The position numbers and the translations under genes are program-made. A stretch of 64,000 bases of DNA, from NCBI RefSeq assembly GCF_009831655.1, contig NZ_WRPA01000014.1:60736-124735 (forward strand). The letters are read 5' to 3'. Below the pieces are notes generated by a model. That model did no database searches. It was not told where the DNA came from and saw only the letters and a program-made list of their open reading frames with translations. The first letter of the stretch is position 1. Every line of letters begins with the position of its first letter. Origin of the DNA: Shewanella insulae (lineage in GTDB: Bacteria > Pseudomonadota > Gammaproteobacteria > Enterobacterales > Shewanellaceae). Shown piece after piece: positions 1-10,153 of this stretch.

Positions 1-2
1 AT

Positions 3-1301
3 GATGTAATCAACATGGCGCCCGCGCCTGTCGCTGAAACCAAGGTGCGTGTCATCCATGCTGGCATAGATGCCCCCGAGGTGAATGTGACAGCTAACGA
101 TACCCAACTGGTTGCCGATGTTGACTATGGTATGTCGAGTGGTTTCCTCACTGTCCCTGTCGGCCTATATGACATAGGTGTCGATGCACAGATAGCCGAC
201 GGTTCTTTACTCGAGGTGCTCAGCGCAGACCTAGATCTTTCCGCCGACATGGAATATACGGCCGTCGCGTTGGGTAAGGTTAGCGACGACACATTGCAAC
301 TCAAACTCGTGGCCAATGTCAGTGACGATATCGCCGCAGGCTATGCCCGCGTTCAGGTTTTGCACGGCGCATCTGACGTAGGCCTGGTCGATGTGTATGT
401 CACCGCGCCCGGCGCAGATATCAGCAATACTGCCCCAACGCTCTCGGCTAACTACCTAGATGCCAGCACCCAGCTGGAAGTCCCCGCCAGTGACTACCAG
501 ATCCGTATCACCGGATCGGGAGATAAAACACCCGTCTTCGACTCGGGTACTGTTCCCCTGATGGCCGATACCGACTACTTGATTACCGCCATTTCCAATG
601 CCTGGAGCGGCGACGCTCCCGTTGCCTTGTTGGTGGCTCTGGCTGACCAGCAGGCTCTGCTGCTCGATAAGATGAGCGGTAGCGATGTGCGTGTGATTCA
701 TGCGGTAGCAGACGCACCTGCGGTGGATATATTTGTCGATGGAGCCGCAACGCCGGCTGTCGACATGCTGAGCTTCGCGGCGGTAACCGACTACCTGAAT
801 GTCGCCGATGGCGCCCACACGGTAACCGTCGCAGCCGATGCGGACAATAGCGTGGTAGTTATCGATGAAGCCGCTCTTACCCTGGAGAAAGGGCAAATTT
901 ACAGCGTATTGGCAACAGGCTCCCTGGCCGACATGGATATCAAGCCTTGGGTGGTCATGGAAGCGGGTCGGCGCGTCGCGACCGAGGCCAAATTAAATAT
1001 TGCCCACGCTAGCTATTCCGCCGGTAATGTGGATATCTATCTCACCCAGGATGCCGATATCTCGTCCGCTACACCCGCATTGAGCGATATTCCCTTCATG
1101 GCGGCATCGGGAAGCTTGTCGGTGGCCCCAGGAAACTATGTGGTCAGCGTCACCCCAACGGGAAGCAAGACAGTCGCCATAGGTCCACTCGATATTAATC
1201 TCGCCGCAGGTGGCATCTATGGCGTGGCCGCTGTCGATGCAGTGGGCGGCGGCACTCCACTTGGCGTGATCCTCATGGATGATTTTGTCACCGAAATGTA
1301 G
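3..1301 (+). CDS. DUF4397-repeat surface protein, 5' truncated
   Basis: The reading frame is open to the window edge, so the true start and any signal peptide lie upstream; codons 3-14 are in frame before the first visible ATG at 15. The protein is built of about four related beta-rich repeats, each opening with a motif like VRVIHA..APxVDIYV (near residues 10, 113, 225 and 324 from the first ATG). This is characteristic of DUF4397 proteins, which are usually exported lipoproteins of unknown function. The composition is rich in Asp, Ala and Val with few Lys, which fits an extracytoplasmic protein. A rho-independent terminator follows at 1337-1360. No function can be assigned beyond the family. 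Confidence 0.75.
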   Translation, partial: DVINMAPAPVAETKVRVIHAGIDAPEVNVTANDTQLVADVDYGMSSGFLTVPVGLYDIGVDAQIADGSLLEVLSADLDLSADMEYTAVALGKVSDDTLQLKLVANVSDDIAAGYARVQVLHGASDVGLVDVYVTAPGADISNTAPTLSANYLDASTQLEVPASDYQIRITGSGDKTPVFDSGTVPLMADTDYLITAISNAWSGDAPVALLVALADQQALLLDKMSGSDVRVIHAVADAPAVDIFVDGAATPAVDMLSFAAVTDYLNVADGAHTVTVAADADNSVVVIDEAALTLEKGQIYSVLATGSLADMDIKPWVVMEAGRRVATEAKLNIAHASYSAGNVDIYLTQDADISSATPALSDIPFMAASGSLSVAPGNYVVSVTPTGSKTVAIGPLDINLAAGGIYGVAAVDAVGGGTPLGVILMDDFVTEM

Positions 1302-1336
1302 GAAAAACACCGGCTTTCACGAGCAATACCAAATCT

Positions 1337-1360
1337 AGCGCCCATTTTAGGGCGCTTTTT
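1337..1360 (+). terminator. Rho-independent terminator after the DUF4397 gene
   Basis: A perfect 7-bp stem (AGCGCCC/GGGCGCT) with a six-base loop is followed by five T residues, 36 bp after the stop codon. Confidence 0.85.
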
Positions 1361-1489
1361 ACGGCTTATCCGCACCAGTTAGATCGCCCCAACCTCTTAT
1401 GTCGCATACAGGCAGACAAATTAGGGATTAGTGTTCATTTTCTGGTATTCTATGCCGTTATTAAACATGACTCCTATGCATAAAGAATA

Positions 1490-3913
1490 ATGTCCAAACA
1501 AGACTCTCTTTGGTTTAAATCCTTACGTTGGATCCAGAAGAAACTCGTGCACACCATAGTGGTGCCTCAGGATCCCTTTGCCGATCTCAACCTGGATTCA
1601 GACAGACCCCTGGTCTATGTAATGAAGACAGAATCGATCAGCGACATCGCCGCCCTGAGCGAGGTGACCGAACGACTCGGCCTACCCAGCCCCTATCAGA
1701 GCCTGGACGTCGAGGGTGAACAGGCGCCGCGAGTCGTCTGTGTCGAAGGAGCCAAGCCGCTATTTGGCGAGCGCGAAGGCAACGAGTTTTACCTCGACAG
1801 CTTCTCGCGCCTGCTGAGTGCCCACAAGAAACATCCCGAGCTGGATATCCAGCTGGTGCCAGTCAGCCTCTACTGGGGCCGCACCCCAGGCAAGGAAGAT
1901 GACACCATGAAGGCCGCCGTCCTCGAGCGTGAAAATCCCACCTGGCTGCGTAAGTGTCTGATGATCCTCTTTCTCGGTCGCCACAACTTTGTGCAATTTT
2001 CCAATGCCATGTCACTGCGTTACATGGCCGACGAGCATGGCACCGACAAACGTATCGCCCATAAGCTAGCCCGTGTGGCAAGGGTCCACTTCAGTCGCCA
2101 GCGCAAGGTGATGACTGGGCCGGTATTGCCTAACCGTCAGAACCTGTTCCACGCCCTGCTGAAATCCGAATCGATGAAGAAGGCGATTCTAGAAGAGGCT
2201 CAGAGCAAGAAGATCTCCGAGGCTAAGGCCCGTGAGACCGCCATGGAATATCTCGATGAGATCGCCGCCGACTACTCTGACAGCCTGGTGCGTATCGCCG
2301 AGCGTTTCCTCACCTGGCTATGGAACAAGCTCTACAAGGGGATCAATATCAAGGGCGCCGAGCAGATCCGTCAGCTGCACCACGACGGCCACGAGATCGT
2401 CTATGTGCCCTGTCATCGTAGCCACATGGACTACCTGCTGCTCTCTTATATCCTCTACTATCAGGGCATGGTACCGCCGCATATTGCCGCCGGTATCAAT
2501 CTCAATTTCTGGCCCGCCGGCCCCATGTTCCGCCGCGGTGGCGCCTTCTTTATTCGTCGCAGCTTCCGTGGCAACAAGCTCTACACCGCGGTATTCCGTG
2601 AGTACTTGGATCAGCTCTTTGCCAAGGGCTATTCGGTGGAGTATTTCACCGAGGGCGGCCGCTCACGTACGGGTCGCCTGCTGGCACCTAAGACGGGCAT
2701 GATCGCCATGACACTCAACAGCGTGCTCCGTGGCGTCGAGCGTCCCGTCACTCTGGTGCCCGTCTATCTGGGCTACGACCATGTGATGGAGGTAGCCACC
2801 TATCACAAGGAGCTGAGCGGTAAGAAGAAGCAGAAAGAATCTGTGTGGCAGGTGTTTGGTGCCATACGTAAGCTGGGTAACTTCGGTCAGGGTTATGTTA
2901 ACTTCGGTGAGCCGATCACCCTGCATAACTACCTCAACGAGCAGGTACCCGAGTGGCGCGAAGAGCTGGCCCAGGATCCCGAGCAGAAGCCAAGTTGGCT
3001 GACCCCAGTGGTCAACACCCTGGCCAATCGCGTCATGACCCGCATCAACGATGCCGCCGCCGTCAGCTCGATCACCCTGACCAGCCTGGTGCTGCTTGCC
3101 TCTGAGCAGAACGCCCTGCAGCGCAGTCAGCTGGAGAAGCAGCTGGATCTCTACCTGTCGCTGCTTAAGAGCGTGCCCTACACAGACTACACCTCTGTGG
3201 TCGAAGGCGATGGCGCCAAGCTGATCGCCCAGGGCCTTGAGCTGAAGAAGCTCAAGCTGGACAGCGACCCGCTTGGTGACATCATCTCCATCGATGAGAA
3301 CCTGGCGATCGCCATGACCTACTATCGCAACAACATCATTCATCTGTTGGTGATCCCATCCTTGATCGCCAGCTGCCTGACGCAGCAGGACAAGTGTACC
3401 AGAGAAGAGATCATCGCCACGGTGAATGATTTCTACCCACTGCTACAGGCCGAACTGTTCATGGGCATAGATAATCTCGAGACCTATGTGAATCAGCTGC
3501 TGGATCAGCTGCTGGCCGAAGGCTTAATCGACGAAGATGAGCATTTCAGCGTCAAGCCTGACGGTCTCAACCAGCTATTGCTGCTGGCCGGTACCATCAG
3601 CGAGACCATGCAGCGCTATGCCATCATCTTCAACCTGCTAGCGGCCTCACCTAAGATTGAGCGCTCTGAGCTAGAGAGTGACAGCCACAAGCTGGCTCAG
3701 CGCCTAGGCGCGCTCCATGGCATCACTGCCCCTGAGTTCTATGACAAGAAGCTCTACGGCACCCTGAGCGTCAAGCTCAAGGAGCTGGGTTACCTGGCCG
3801 ATGACAGCCACAGGGAAGATGTTCAGCGTATCCGCACACGGGCCAACAGCCTGCTGCGCACCTCGGTTAGACAGACCATAGTCGACAGCGTTGCCGCGGA
3901 GCATCAAGCCTAA
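1490..3913 (+). CDS. plsB: Glycerol-3-phosphate 1-O-acyltransferase PlsB
   Basis: PlsB catalyses the first step of phospholipid synthesis, acylating sn-glycerol 3-phosphate at position 1 at the inner membrane. At 807 residues the protein has the length of the enterobacterial enzyme. The acyltransferase motifs are clear: HRSHMDY (HX4D, near residue 309), the GGAFFIRR block, EGGRSRTGR (near 391) and a later VPVYLGYD block. The start ATG has only a weak A-rich Shine-Dalgarno region. The stop codon overlaps the start of mtr by one base (TAATG), so the two genes are probably co-transcribed and translationally coupled. Confidence 0.97.
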   Translation: MSKQDSLWFKSLRWIQKKLVHTIVVPQDPFADLNLDSDRPLVYVMKTESISDIAALSEVTERLGLPSPYQSLDVEGEQAPRVVCVEGAKPLFGEREGNEFYLDSFSRLLSAHKKHPELDIQLVPVSLYWGRTPGKEDDTMKAAVLERENPTWLRKCLMILFLGRHNFVQFSNAMSLRYMADEHGTDKRIAHKLARVARVHFSRQRKVMTGPVLPNRQNLFHALLKSESMKKAILEEAQSKKISEAKARETAMEYLDEIAADYSDSLVRIAERFLTWLWNKLYKGINIKGAEQIRQLHHDGHEIVYVPCHRSHMDYLLLSYILYYQGMVPPHIAAGINLNFWPAGPMFRRGGAFFIRRSFRGNKLYTAVFREYLDQLFAKGYSVEYFTEGGRSRTGRLLAPKTGMIAMTLNSVLRGVERPVTLVPVYLGYDHVMEVATYHKELSGKKKQKESVWQVFGAIRKLGNFGQGYVNFGEPITLHNYLNEQVPEWREELAQDPEQKPSWLTPVVNTLANRVMTRINDAAAVSSITLTSLVLLASEQNALQRSQLEKQLDLYLSLLKSVPYTDYTSVVEGDGAKLIAQGLELKKLKLDSDPLGDIISIDENLAIAMTYYRNNIIHLLVIPSLIASCLTQQDKCTREEIIATVNDFYPLLQAELFMGIDNLETYVNQLLDQLLAEGLIDEDEHFSVKPDGLNQLLLLAGTISETMQRYAIIFNLLAASPKIERSELESDSHKLAQRLGALHGITAPEFYDKKLYGTLSVKLKELGYLADDSHREDVQRIRTRANSLLRTSVRQTIVDSVAAEHQA

Positions 3914-5169
3914 TGGCCAATCATATGAACGCGGCCAAACATAAGGCCTCGGGTAAGTCGCTGCTGGGCGGCGCCATGATCATCGCGGGCACGGCGGTCG
4001 GCGCGGGAATGTTCTCCCTACCTGTGGTCGGTGCCGGCATGTGGTTTAGCTACTCTGTGCTCATGATGCTGGGCGTCTGGTTCTGCATGCTGGTCTCGGG
4101 CCTGCTGTTACTGGAAACCAACCTGCACTACGAGCCGGGTGCCAGCTTCGATACCCTTACCCGGGATACCCTGGGTAACTTCTGGCGTATCGTCAACGGC
4201 CTCTCTATCGCCTTCGTGCTCTATATTCTGGCCTATGCCTATATCAGTGGTGGCGGCTCTATCGTCAACCACAGCCTGAGTAGCTTAGGGGTCGAGCTGC
4301 CCCAGAGTCTGGCTGGCCTAGTATTTGCCGTTGGCCTGGCGATTATCGTCTTTATCAGCACCAAGGCGGTGGATCGCATTACCACCATAATGCTCGGCGG
4401 GATGATCATCACCTTCTTCCTCGCCATAGGCAATCTGCTTATCGAAGTTGAACCCGCCAAGCTGTTTGTGCCCGACGGCGAGACCAGTTATCTGCCCTAT
4501 ATGCTGGCCGCCATCCCCTTCGGTCTGGTGAGTTTCGGCTATCACGGCAACGTCCCTAGCCTGGTGAAATACTATGGCAAGGATCCAGCTACTATCGTCA
4601 AGGCGATTACCTTAGGTACCCTCATCGCCTTCGTTATCTATCTGTGCTGGCTGGTTGCCACCATGGGAAACATCACTCGCAGCGGCTTTGTCGAGGTAAT
4701 TGCCCAGGGCGGTAACATGGGTGTGTTGGTTGCGGCGCTCTCGGATGTGATGGCCAGCGACTGGCTGACGACTATGCTGACCCTGTTTGCCAACCTGGCG
4801 GTAGCCTCCTCCTTCTTGGGGGTGACACTTGGACTGTTCGACTATCTCGCCGACCTGTTTGGTTTCGATGAGTCGCGCACCGGACGCCTCAAGACGGCGG
4901 CAGTGACCTTTTTGCCACCGACCGTGTTAGGTCTGCTGTTTCCTAACGGCTTCCTGATCGCCATCGGCTTTGCCGCGCTTGCCGCCACGATTTGGGCCGC
5001 CATAGTGCCAGCGCTGATGGCCTATCGCGCTAGGCAGATGTTCCCGGACAGTCAAAGCTTTAGGGTACCGGGCGGCACCCTGGTTATCGCCATAGTGATC
5101 TTCTACGGTCTGTTGACCGCGGCCTGTCACCTGCTGGCCATGGCAGATCTACTGCCCATGTACGGCTAG
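3913..5169 (+). CDS. mtr: Tryptophan-specific permease of the HAAAP family (Mtr-like)
   Basis: This inner-membrane proton symporter belongs to the aromatic amino acid permease family (Mtr, TnaB, TyrP). The N-terminus has the family signature LLGGAMIIAGTAVGAGMFSLP, and about 11 hydrophobic segments cover 418 residues. The blocks GNVPSLVKYYGKDP, ASSFLGVTLGLFDYLADLF and AATIWAAIVPAL resemble E. coli Mtr more than TyrP, which supports tryptophan as substrate; that specificity is inferred. It overlaps plsB by one base, an unusual pairing. A symmetrical terminator at 5196-5218 separates it from the convergent globin gene. Confidence 0.88.
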   Translation: MANHMNAAKHKASGKSLLGGAMIIAGTAVGAGMFSLPVVGAGMWFSYSVLMMLGVWFCMLVSGLLLLETNLHYEPGASFDTLTRDTLGNFWRIVNGLSIAFVLYILAYAYISGGGSIVNHSLSSLGVELPQSLAGLVFAVGLAIIVFISTKAVDRITTIMLGGMIITFFLAIGNLLIEVEPAKLFVPDGETSYLPYMLAAIPFGLVSFGYHGNVPSLVKYYGKDPATIVKAITLGTLIAFVIYLCWLVATMGNITRSGFVEVIAQGGNMGVLVAALSDVMASDWLTTMLTLFANLAVASSFLGVTLGLFDYLADLFGFDESRTGRLKTAAVTFLPPTVLGLLFPNGFLIAIGFAALAATIWAAIVPALMAYRARQMFPDSQSFRVPGGTLVIAIVIFYGLLTAACHLLAMADLLPMYG

Positions 5170-5195
5170 CCTCAAAGGCTATCTCCTAAGCAGAA

Positions 5196-5218
5196 AAAGG
5201 CGCTCGATGAGCGCCTTT
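5196..5218. terminator. Bidirectional terminator between mtr and the globin gene
   Basis: A perfect 10-bp stem (AAAGGCGCTC/GAGCGCCTTT) with a three-base loop lies between two convergent genes. It has an A run on one side and a short T run on the other, so it can serve both strands. Confidence 0.85.
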
Positions 5219-5238
5219 AGTCTTTAAAATGTCACAAA

Positions 5239-5652
5239 TTATCTATCCAGAAGCGGCTTCATGGTATCGGCCACCAGATGGATCACCGCCACCCAGGCCT
5301 CGCGCACCTCGCGGGTGTAGGCCTCCCCCAGTCCTGTCTTCAGGGTATAGAGCAGGGCATTGCCTACGGGGGTGAAATGGGATTGCCTGACACCATAGGC
5401 TTGGTGACGACGCGCCAGATCATGCAGCTTAGGCACCAAGGCGTCGAGATCTGTCAGTCCCTCCACCGCCGCCTTCAGCATAGCCATCAGCTTACGCCCC
5501 TGAGCACGTATGTCCTGCTTAAACAGCGGCCGTAGATTGGGATCGATCTGAAACAGGGCGTCGTAAAAAATCGCCGCGGCCTGCTCACCGATGGGCTCGA
5601 CCTGTTTAAATGAGGTTTGTACTAAATCTATCTGGGTGGACGTCAGGCTCAT
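5239..5652 (-). CDS. Single-domain bacterial haemoglobin (Vgb/Hmp globin type)
   Basis: This is a 137-residue globin domain without the FAD/NAD reductase part of flavohaemoglobin. The sequence LARRHQAYGV places the proximal (F8) haem-ligand histidine in the context seen in Vitreoscilla haemoglobin and Hmp, and HFTPVGNALL follows as in those proteins. The frame extends 20 codons upstream, but I chose the ATG at 5652 because a good AGGGAG ribosome-binding site precedes it and globins of this family begin with MSLT-like sequence. Family members bind O2 and NO, so a role in NO or oxygen handling is likely but not shown here. Confidence 0.9.
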   Translation of the reverse strand: MSLTSTQIDLVQTSFKQVEPIGEQAAAIFYDALFQIDPNLRPLFKQDIRAQGRKLMAMLKAAVEGLTDLDALVPKLHDLARRHQAYGVRQSHFTPVGNALLYTLKTGLGEAYTREVREAWVAVIHLVADTMKPLLDR

Positions 5653-5765
5653 CGAAACTCCCTCTTCTGAATAACTCTCTCTTCGCAATAACTCTCCACA
5701 CAGCATAGACATAAATCGTAAAACAGGCTTAACTAAATTGATATCACGACAGATTTTTCATTAGA

Positions 5766-5817
5766 GAAGGTGCGAACAAGTCGTCGCACAGCAAGCACGG
5801 GACTTATTCGCACCTTC
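5766..5817. repeat. Long inverted repeat before the VOC gene
   Basis: Two 17-bp arms (5766-5782 and 5801-5817) pair with one mismatch around an 18-base loop. The hairpin ends 19 bp before the start codon at 5837. There is no T tract, so it is not a standard terminator. A leader RNA structure, an operator or a remnant of a small mobile repeat are all possible. Confidence 0.7.
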
Positions 5818-5836
5818 CTCAGCAAAGGACTCAAAG

Positions 5837-6616
5837 ATGAAGATTGCTAGCTATCAACATGGCGACCCCTGTTGGATCGAACTGGCCAGTCACGAGGCCG
5901 CCTCGGGTAAACATTTCTACAGCGCGCTGTTTGACTGGCAGCTCAAGGATATGCCGATCCCCGACGGTGTCTACACCATGTTTGCCATTGAGGATGACGA
6001 TATCGGCGCCATGTATCAGCTGCCGCAAAATATGATCGACGATAAGGTGCCGACCCACTGGAGCATCTACTTCGCCGTCGACGATCTCGAGGCGAGCCTG
6101 GAGGCCGTATTGGCTAACGGTGGCCAGGTGATTCTCGGCCCTCACAGCGTAGGCGATGCGGGCAAGATGGCCCAATGCCTGGATCCCGAAGGAGCCAGCT
6201 TCGCCCTCTGGCAGGCCGGTGCCCACATCGGCTCCATGCGCATGGGCGAGCCAAACACCCTCTGCTGGGCCGAGCTCTGTTGTCGCGATACCACCAAGGC
6301 CCAAGCCTTCTACACTAAGGTCATGGGCTGGGAGGTGCGTGAATCTCAGATGGAAGACTTCACCTACTATGAATGGTTACAGGGCGAGCGCGCCGTCGGC
6401 GGCATGATGGCCATGACCGAGGAGTGGGGCGATATGCCGCCACACTGGATGCCCTACATCATGGTGGACAACTGTGATGCCACGGTCGCCAAGGCCACTG
6501 AGATAGGTGGCCAGGTATGCGTGCCGCCGACAGATATTCCCGATGTGGGACGCTTCTCTGTGATCAACGACCCCCAGGGTGGCACCTTGTCAGTCATAAG
6601 GCTCAATGTAACCTAA
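5837..6616 (+). CDS. Two-domain VOC (glyoxalase/bleomycin resistance-like) protein
   Basis: The protein has 259 residues made of two tandem vicinal-oxygen-chelate domains, roughly 1-125 and 130-259. Each opens with a Cys-Trp-rich beta strand (GDPCWIELAS and PNTLCWAELCC), followed by an AxxFYxxxxxW helix and ending with a DPEGASFALW or DPQGGTLSVI strand. This architecture matches the CFP-30B-type VOC proteins of actinomycetes and proteobacteria. Most members have no known substrate, so the reaction cannot be named. The gene appears monocistronic and lies just behind an unusual hairpin. Confidence 0.85.
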   Translation: MKIASYQHGDPCWIELASHEAASGKHFYSALFDWQLKDMPIPDGVYTMFAIEDDDIGAMYQLPQNMIDDKVPTHWSIYFAVDDLEASLEAVLANGGQVILGPHSVGDAGKMAQCLDPEGASFALWQAGAHIGSMRMGEPNTLCWAELCCRDTTKAQAFYTKVMGWEVRESQMEDFTYYEWLQGERAVGGMMAMTEEWGDMPPHWMPYIMVDNCDATVAKATEIGGQVCVPPTDIPDVGRFSVINDPQGGTLSVIRLNVT

Positions 6617-6752
6617 ACCTCTAGTAGTAAAGCGCTAATCTTGAGTCGGGATGAGGATCAGGCATTGTTTTAACTCTTTGTTTTGGTTAGGTTCGAAACA
6701 TTGCGAATCTATTTTGGCAATCTTGTTAACCACAAATCAGGGATGTATTACC

Positions 6753-6929
6753 ATGCTAAAAAAATGGATGCCTATCATGGCGACGACTCTCGTAATTGGC
6801 CTAAGCGGCTGTGCATCAACCCAAGAGTCAGAAGTAGAAACCACCGCCGACAACAGCAGCAACAAGGCTAGCCAGCAATGTAAGCGAGTACGCTCGACAG
6901 GCTCAAATATTGGCCGTTGTCAAAAATAA
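6753..6929 (+). CDS. Small predicted lipoprotein
   Basis: The product is a 58-residue protein with a short basic N-terminus, a hydrophobic segment and a lipobox LSGC (Cys20), followed by a Ser/Thr/Asn-rich tail and the Cys-containing end QQCKRVRSTGSNIGRCQK. I chose the ATG at 6753 because it starts a canonical lipoprotein signal; the frame is open upstream to 6651. A terminator follows at 6946. The family is not recognised. Similar short lipoproteins ending in a CKRVxxTGSxIxxxxC-like motif are common in gammaproteobacteria. Confidence 0.75.
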   Translation: MLKKWMPIMATTLVIGLSGCASTQESEVETTADNSSNKASQQCKRVRSTGSNIGRCQK

Positions 6930-6945
6930 CCTGCTCGTCGTCCAT

Positions 6946-6976
6946 AAAAAAAGCACTGCCTAAGCAGTGCTTTTTT
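6946..6976. terminator. Bidirectional terminator between the small lipoprotein and cusA
   Basis: A 7-bp GC-containing stem (GCACTGC/GCAGTGC) with a four-base loop is flanked by A and T runs of at least six bases. It lies between two convergent genes. Confidence 0.92.
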
Positions 6977-7001
6977 GTACCTGAACTAATGTCAGCCAGA
7001 A

Positions 7002-10000
7002 TCAGGTCTCGGCCGAGTGTTTCAAGCGGCGGCCATAGATAAGCAGGTAGAGAGCCGGCAGCACGAACAGCGACAGCAGCGGCGCGGTGATCATGCCCCC
7101 CACCATAGGCGCGGCGATCTTCTGCATCACATCGTTACCAGACCCGGCGCCCCACATGATAGGCAGGAGGCCGAAGAAGATGGTCGCCACCGTCATAGCC
7201 TTGGGACGAATGCGCATCACGGCGCCTTCTATCAGCGCCTCCTTGAGATCCGCCACATACTCGTAGCCACCTGTGTCTTGACGATGCTTGATGGCATTGT
7301 TGAGATAGACCAACATCACCACCCCAAACTCAGCCGCCACCCCGGCGAGGGCAATCATCCCCACCGCCACTGCCACCGACATGTTGAAGTCGAGGGCAAA
7401 CAGCAACCAGGTGCTACCCACCAGGGCAAAGGGCAGGCTTAGCATGATGATCGAGGCCTGGAGCGGCGAGCCAAAGGTCATCATCAGCAGGATAAAGATC
7501 ACCCCAAGCGCCATAGGAATCACCTTCTTCAGCTTGGCATCGACCCGCTGCATATACTCATACTGGCCGGCGAAGTTGTAGCTGTATCTCGGTGGCACCT
7601 TGAGCTGCTGATCCAGCGCCGCCTTGGCCTCCTTAATATACTCGCCGATGGAGGTGTCTTGAATGTCCACAAACACCCATGAGATCAGGCGGCCGTTCTC
7701 GCTCTTGAGCATAGGCGCACCGTCGGTGATCTCGATATCCGCCAGGTTACGCAGCGGCAGATAGTGACCCGACTTAGTGATCACCGGCAACTCCCTGAGC
7801 TTCTCGATATTGTCCCTCAGCGCACGAGGATAACGCAGGTTGATCGGGTAACGCTCTGCTCCCTGAATCGACTCGCCTATGTCCATGCCGCCGATGGCAT
7901 AACGCACCACATCCTGAATGTCGGTCAGGGTCATGCCGTAGCGCGAGGCCACATCGAGCTTGGGCGTGATATCAACATAGCGGCCACCGCCCACCCGCTC
8001 GGCATAGGCAGACTTGGTGTTGGGCAGCTGACTGAGGATCGCCTCGATATCGGCGCCCACCTTCTGCAGCTCGTTGACGTCGGCGCCGGTTATCTTGATC
8101 CCCACAGGGGTCTTGATACCGGTCGAGAGCATGTCGATACGGGTCTTGATTGGCTGCACCCAGGCATTCGTCAAACCTGGCACCTTCACCGTCTTCTGTA
8201 GCTGGTCGATCACCCCCTGCAGGTCGACGCCCTCACGCCACTCCTCTCTTGGCTTGAGCATGATAGTGGTTTCCAGCATGGTGAGCGGCGCGGGGTCGGT
8301 CGCCGTCTCGGCGCGTCCCACCTTACCGAATACCCGACTCACCTCGGGCACCGTCTTAATCAGCCTGTCGGTCTGTTGCAGCACCTCTGCCGCCTTACTG
8401 GCGCTTATACCAGGCAGTGCCGTCGGCATATAGAGGAGATCCCCCTCCTCCAGCTCTGGCATGAACTCGCTCCCCATATTGGTCACAGGATACCAGGCGC
8501 TACCCAGGGCGATGACTGCCAGCATCAGGGTGATCTTGGGGAAACGCAGCACCAGCTTGAGCGCCGGCTTGTAGAGGGCGATCAGCACACGACTGATAGG
8601 GTTGCTGGTCTCCTTGGGGATCTTGCCGCGAATAAAGTAGCCCATCAGGATAGGCACTAAGGTGATCGACAGAATCGCCGCCGCGGCCATGGCGAAGGTT
8701 TTGGTGTAGGCCAGCGGACTGAACAGGCGGCCCTCCTGGGCCTCCAAGGCAAACACGGGCACGAAACTTAGCGTGATGATCAGCAGCGAGAAAAACAGCG
8801 CCGGACCCACCTCTATGGAGGCCTTGGCGACTATGTGCCAATGCTCCTTGTTGTCCGGATCCCTGCGGTACTCGTCCTTGAAGTGCTCAAGGTGCTTGTG
8901 CATGTTCTCGATCATCACGATGGCGCCATCCACCACGGCGCCGATAGCGATAGCGATACCGCCCAGACTCATGATGTTGGCGTTCACCCCCATCTTATTC
9001 ATCACGATGAAGGCGATCAGAATCGACAGCGGCAGGGTGATCACAGCAACCAGGGTCGAGCGTGCATGGAGCAGGAACAGCAGACACACCAGGCCCACCA
9101 CCAGCATCTCTTCGATCACCTTGTGGAACAAGTTGTCCACCGACTCGTTGATCAGCTCAGATCTGTCATAGGTGGGGATGATCTCCACCCCTTGGGGCAG
9201 GCCCGCCTTTAGCTGCTCAAGCTTGGCCTTGACCGCATCTATGGTAGCCAGGGCGTTCTCGCCGTAGCGCATCACTATGATGCCGCCGACGACCTCACCT
9301 TCGCCATCGAGCTCGGCAATGCCCCGCCGCGAAGCAGGCCCCTTACGCACGGTCGCCACATCTTTGAGTAGCAGCGCGGTGCCCGACGGACTGGTGACCC
9401 CCAGAGGGATCTCCCTGAAATCATCTAGGGTCTGACGATAGCCCTTGGCGCGCACCATATACTCGGCCTCGGCCATCTCGATCACTGAGCCGCCCGCCTC
9501 GGTATTGGACTTGTTGATGGCGTTCTTCACCGCGGCAATGTCCAGCTTATAGATAGCCAGCTTGTCGGGTTCGATCACTATCTGGTAGGTCTGTTCCATG
9601 CCGCCGACGGTCGCCACCTCGGACACCCCGGCCACGCTCTGCAGCTCCAGCTTGAGGTACCAGTCTTGCAGGCTCTTGAGCTGAGAGAGATCCAGGTTGC
9701 CGGAGCGATCCACCAGGGCATACTCATAGATCCAGCCTACGCCCGAGGCATCAGGCCCCAGCGATGGCTGTAGCCCCTGGGGCAAGCGACTGCTGACCTG
9801 ACTCAGGTATTCCAGCACGCGGGAACGCGCCCAGTAGATATCCGTGCCATCTTCGAAGATCACATAGACATAAGAGTCACCGAAGAAGGAGTAGCCGCGC
9901 ACCGTCTTGGCGCCGGGCACCGCCAACATGGCGGTCGACAGGGGATAGGTCACCTGCTCCTCCACCAGCTTGGGCGCCTGACCCGGATAAGGCGTCTTGA

Positions 10001-10145
10001 TGATCACCTGCACGTCCGACAGATCCGGCAGCGCATCCAGGGGGGTCTTTCTCAGCTCCTGCACGCCCCAGGCGGTGATCATCAGGGCGATGATCAACAC
10101 CATCAATCGCTGGGCGATGGAGGCCTCGATAATTTTCTTTAACAT
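7002..10145 (-). CDS. cusA: Heavy-metal efflux RND pump CusA (Cu/Ag)
   Basis: CusA is the inner-membrane proton-driven pump of the tripartite Cu(I)/Ag(I) efflux system. The protein has 1047 residues with the RND layout: TM1 near residue 15, a first periplasmic loop, a TM block with the GGIAIAIGAVVDGAIVMIEN motif, a second loop and a C-terminal TM block. The sequence is of the heavy-metal (HME) class; the stretches PDLSDVQVIIKTPYPGQAP and AIGGMDIGESIQGAERYPI closely resemble E. coli CusA. It lies 8 bp downstream of cusB on the same strand. No outer-membrane CusC gene is present in the window. Confidence 0.95.
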   Translation of the reverse strand: MLKKIIEASIAQRLMVLIIALMITAWGVQELRKTPLDALPDLSDVQVIIKTPYPGQAPKLVEEQVTYPLSTAMLAVPGAKTVRGYSFFGDSYVYVIFEDGTDIYWARSRVLEYLSQVSSRLPQGLQPSLGPDASGVGWIYEYALVDRSGNLDLSQLKSLQDWYLKLELQSVAGVSEVATVGGMEQTYQIVIEPDKLAIYKLDIAAVKNAINKSNTEAGGSVIEMAEAEYMVRAKGYRQTLDDFREIPLGVTSPSGTALLLKDVATVRKGPASRRGIAELDGEGEVVGGIIVMRYGENALATIDAVKAKLEQLKAGLPQGVEIIPTYDRSELINESVDNLFHKVIEEMLVVGLVCLLFLLHARSTLVAVITLPLSILIAFIVMNKMGVNANIMSLGGIAIAIGAVVDGAIVMIENMHKHLEHFKDEYRRDPDNKEHWHIVAKASIEVGPALFFSLLIITLSFVPVFALEAQEGRLFSPLAYTKTFAMAAAAILSITLVPILMGYFIRGKIPKETSNPISRVLIALYKPALKLVLRFPKITLMLAVIALGSAWYPVTNMGSEFMPELEEGDLLYMPTALPGISASKAAEVLQQTDRLIKTVPEVSRVFGKVGRAETATDPAPLTMLETTIMLKPREEWREGVDLQGVIDQLQKTVKVPGLTNAWVQPIKTRIDMLSTGIKTPVGIKITGADVNELQKVGADIEAILSQLPNTKSAYAERVGGGRYVDITPKLDVASRYGMTLTDIQDVVRYAIGGMDIGESIQGAERYPINLRYPRALRDNIEKLRELPVITKSGHYLPLRNLADIEITDGAPMLKSENGRLISWVFVDIQDTSIGEYIKEAKAALDQQLKVPPRYSYNFAGQYEYMQRVDAKLKKVIPMALGVIFILLMMTFGSPLQASIIMLSLPFALVGSTWLLFALDFNMSVAVAVGMIALAGVAAEFGVVMLVYLNNAIKHRQDTGGYEYVADLKEALIEGAVMRIRPKAMTVATIFFGLLPIMWGAGSGNDVMQKIAAPMVGGMITAPLLSLFVLPALYLLIYGRRLKHSAET

Positions 10146-10153
10146 AGCGCCCC

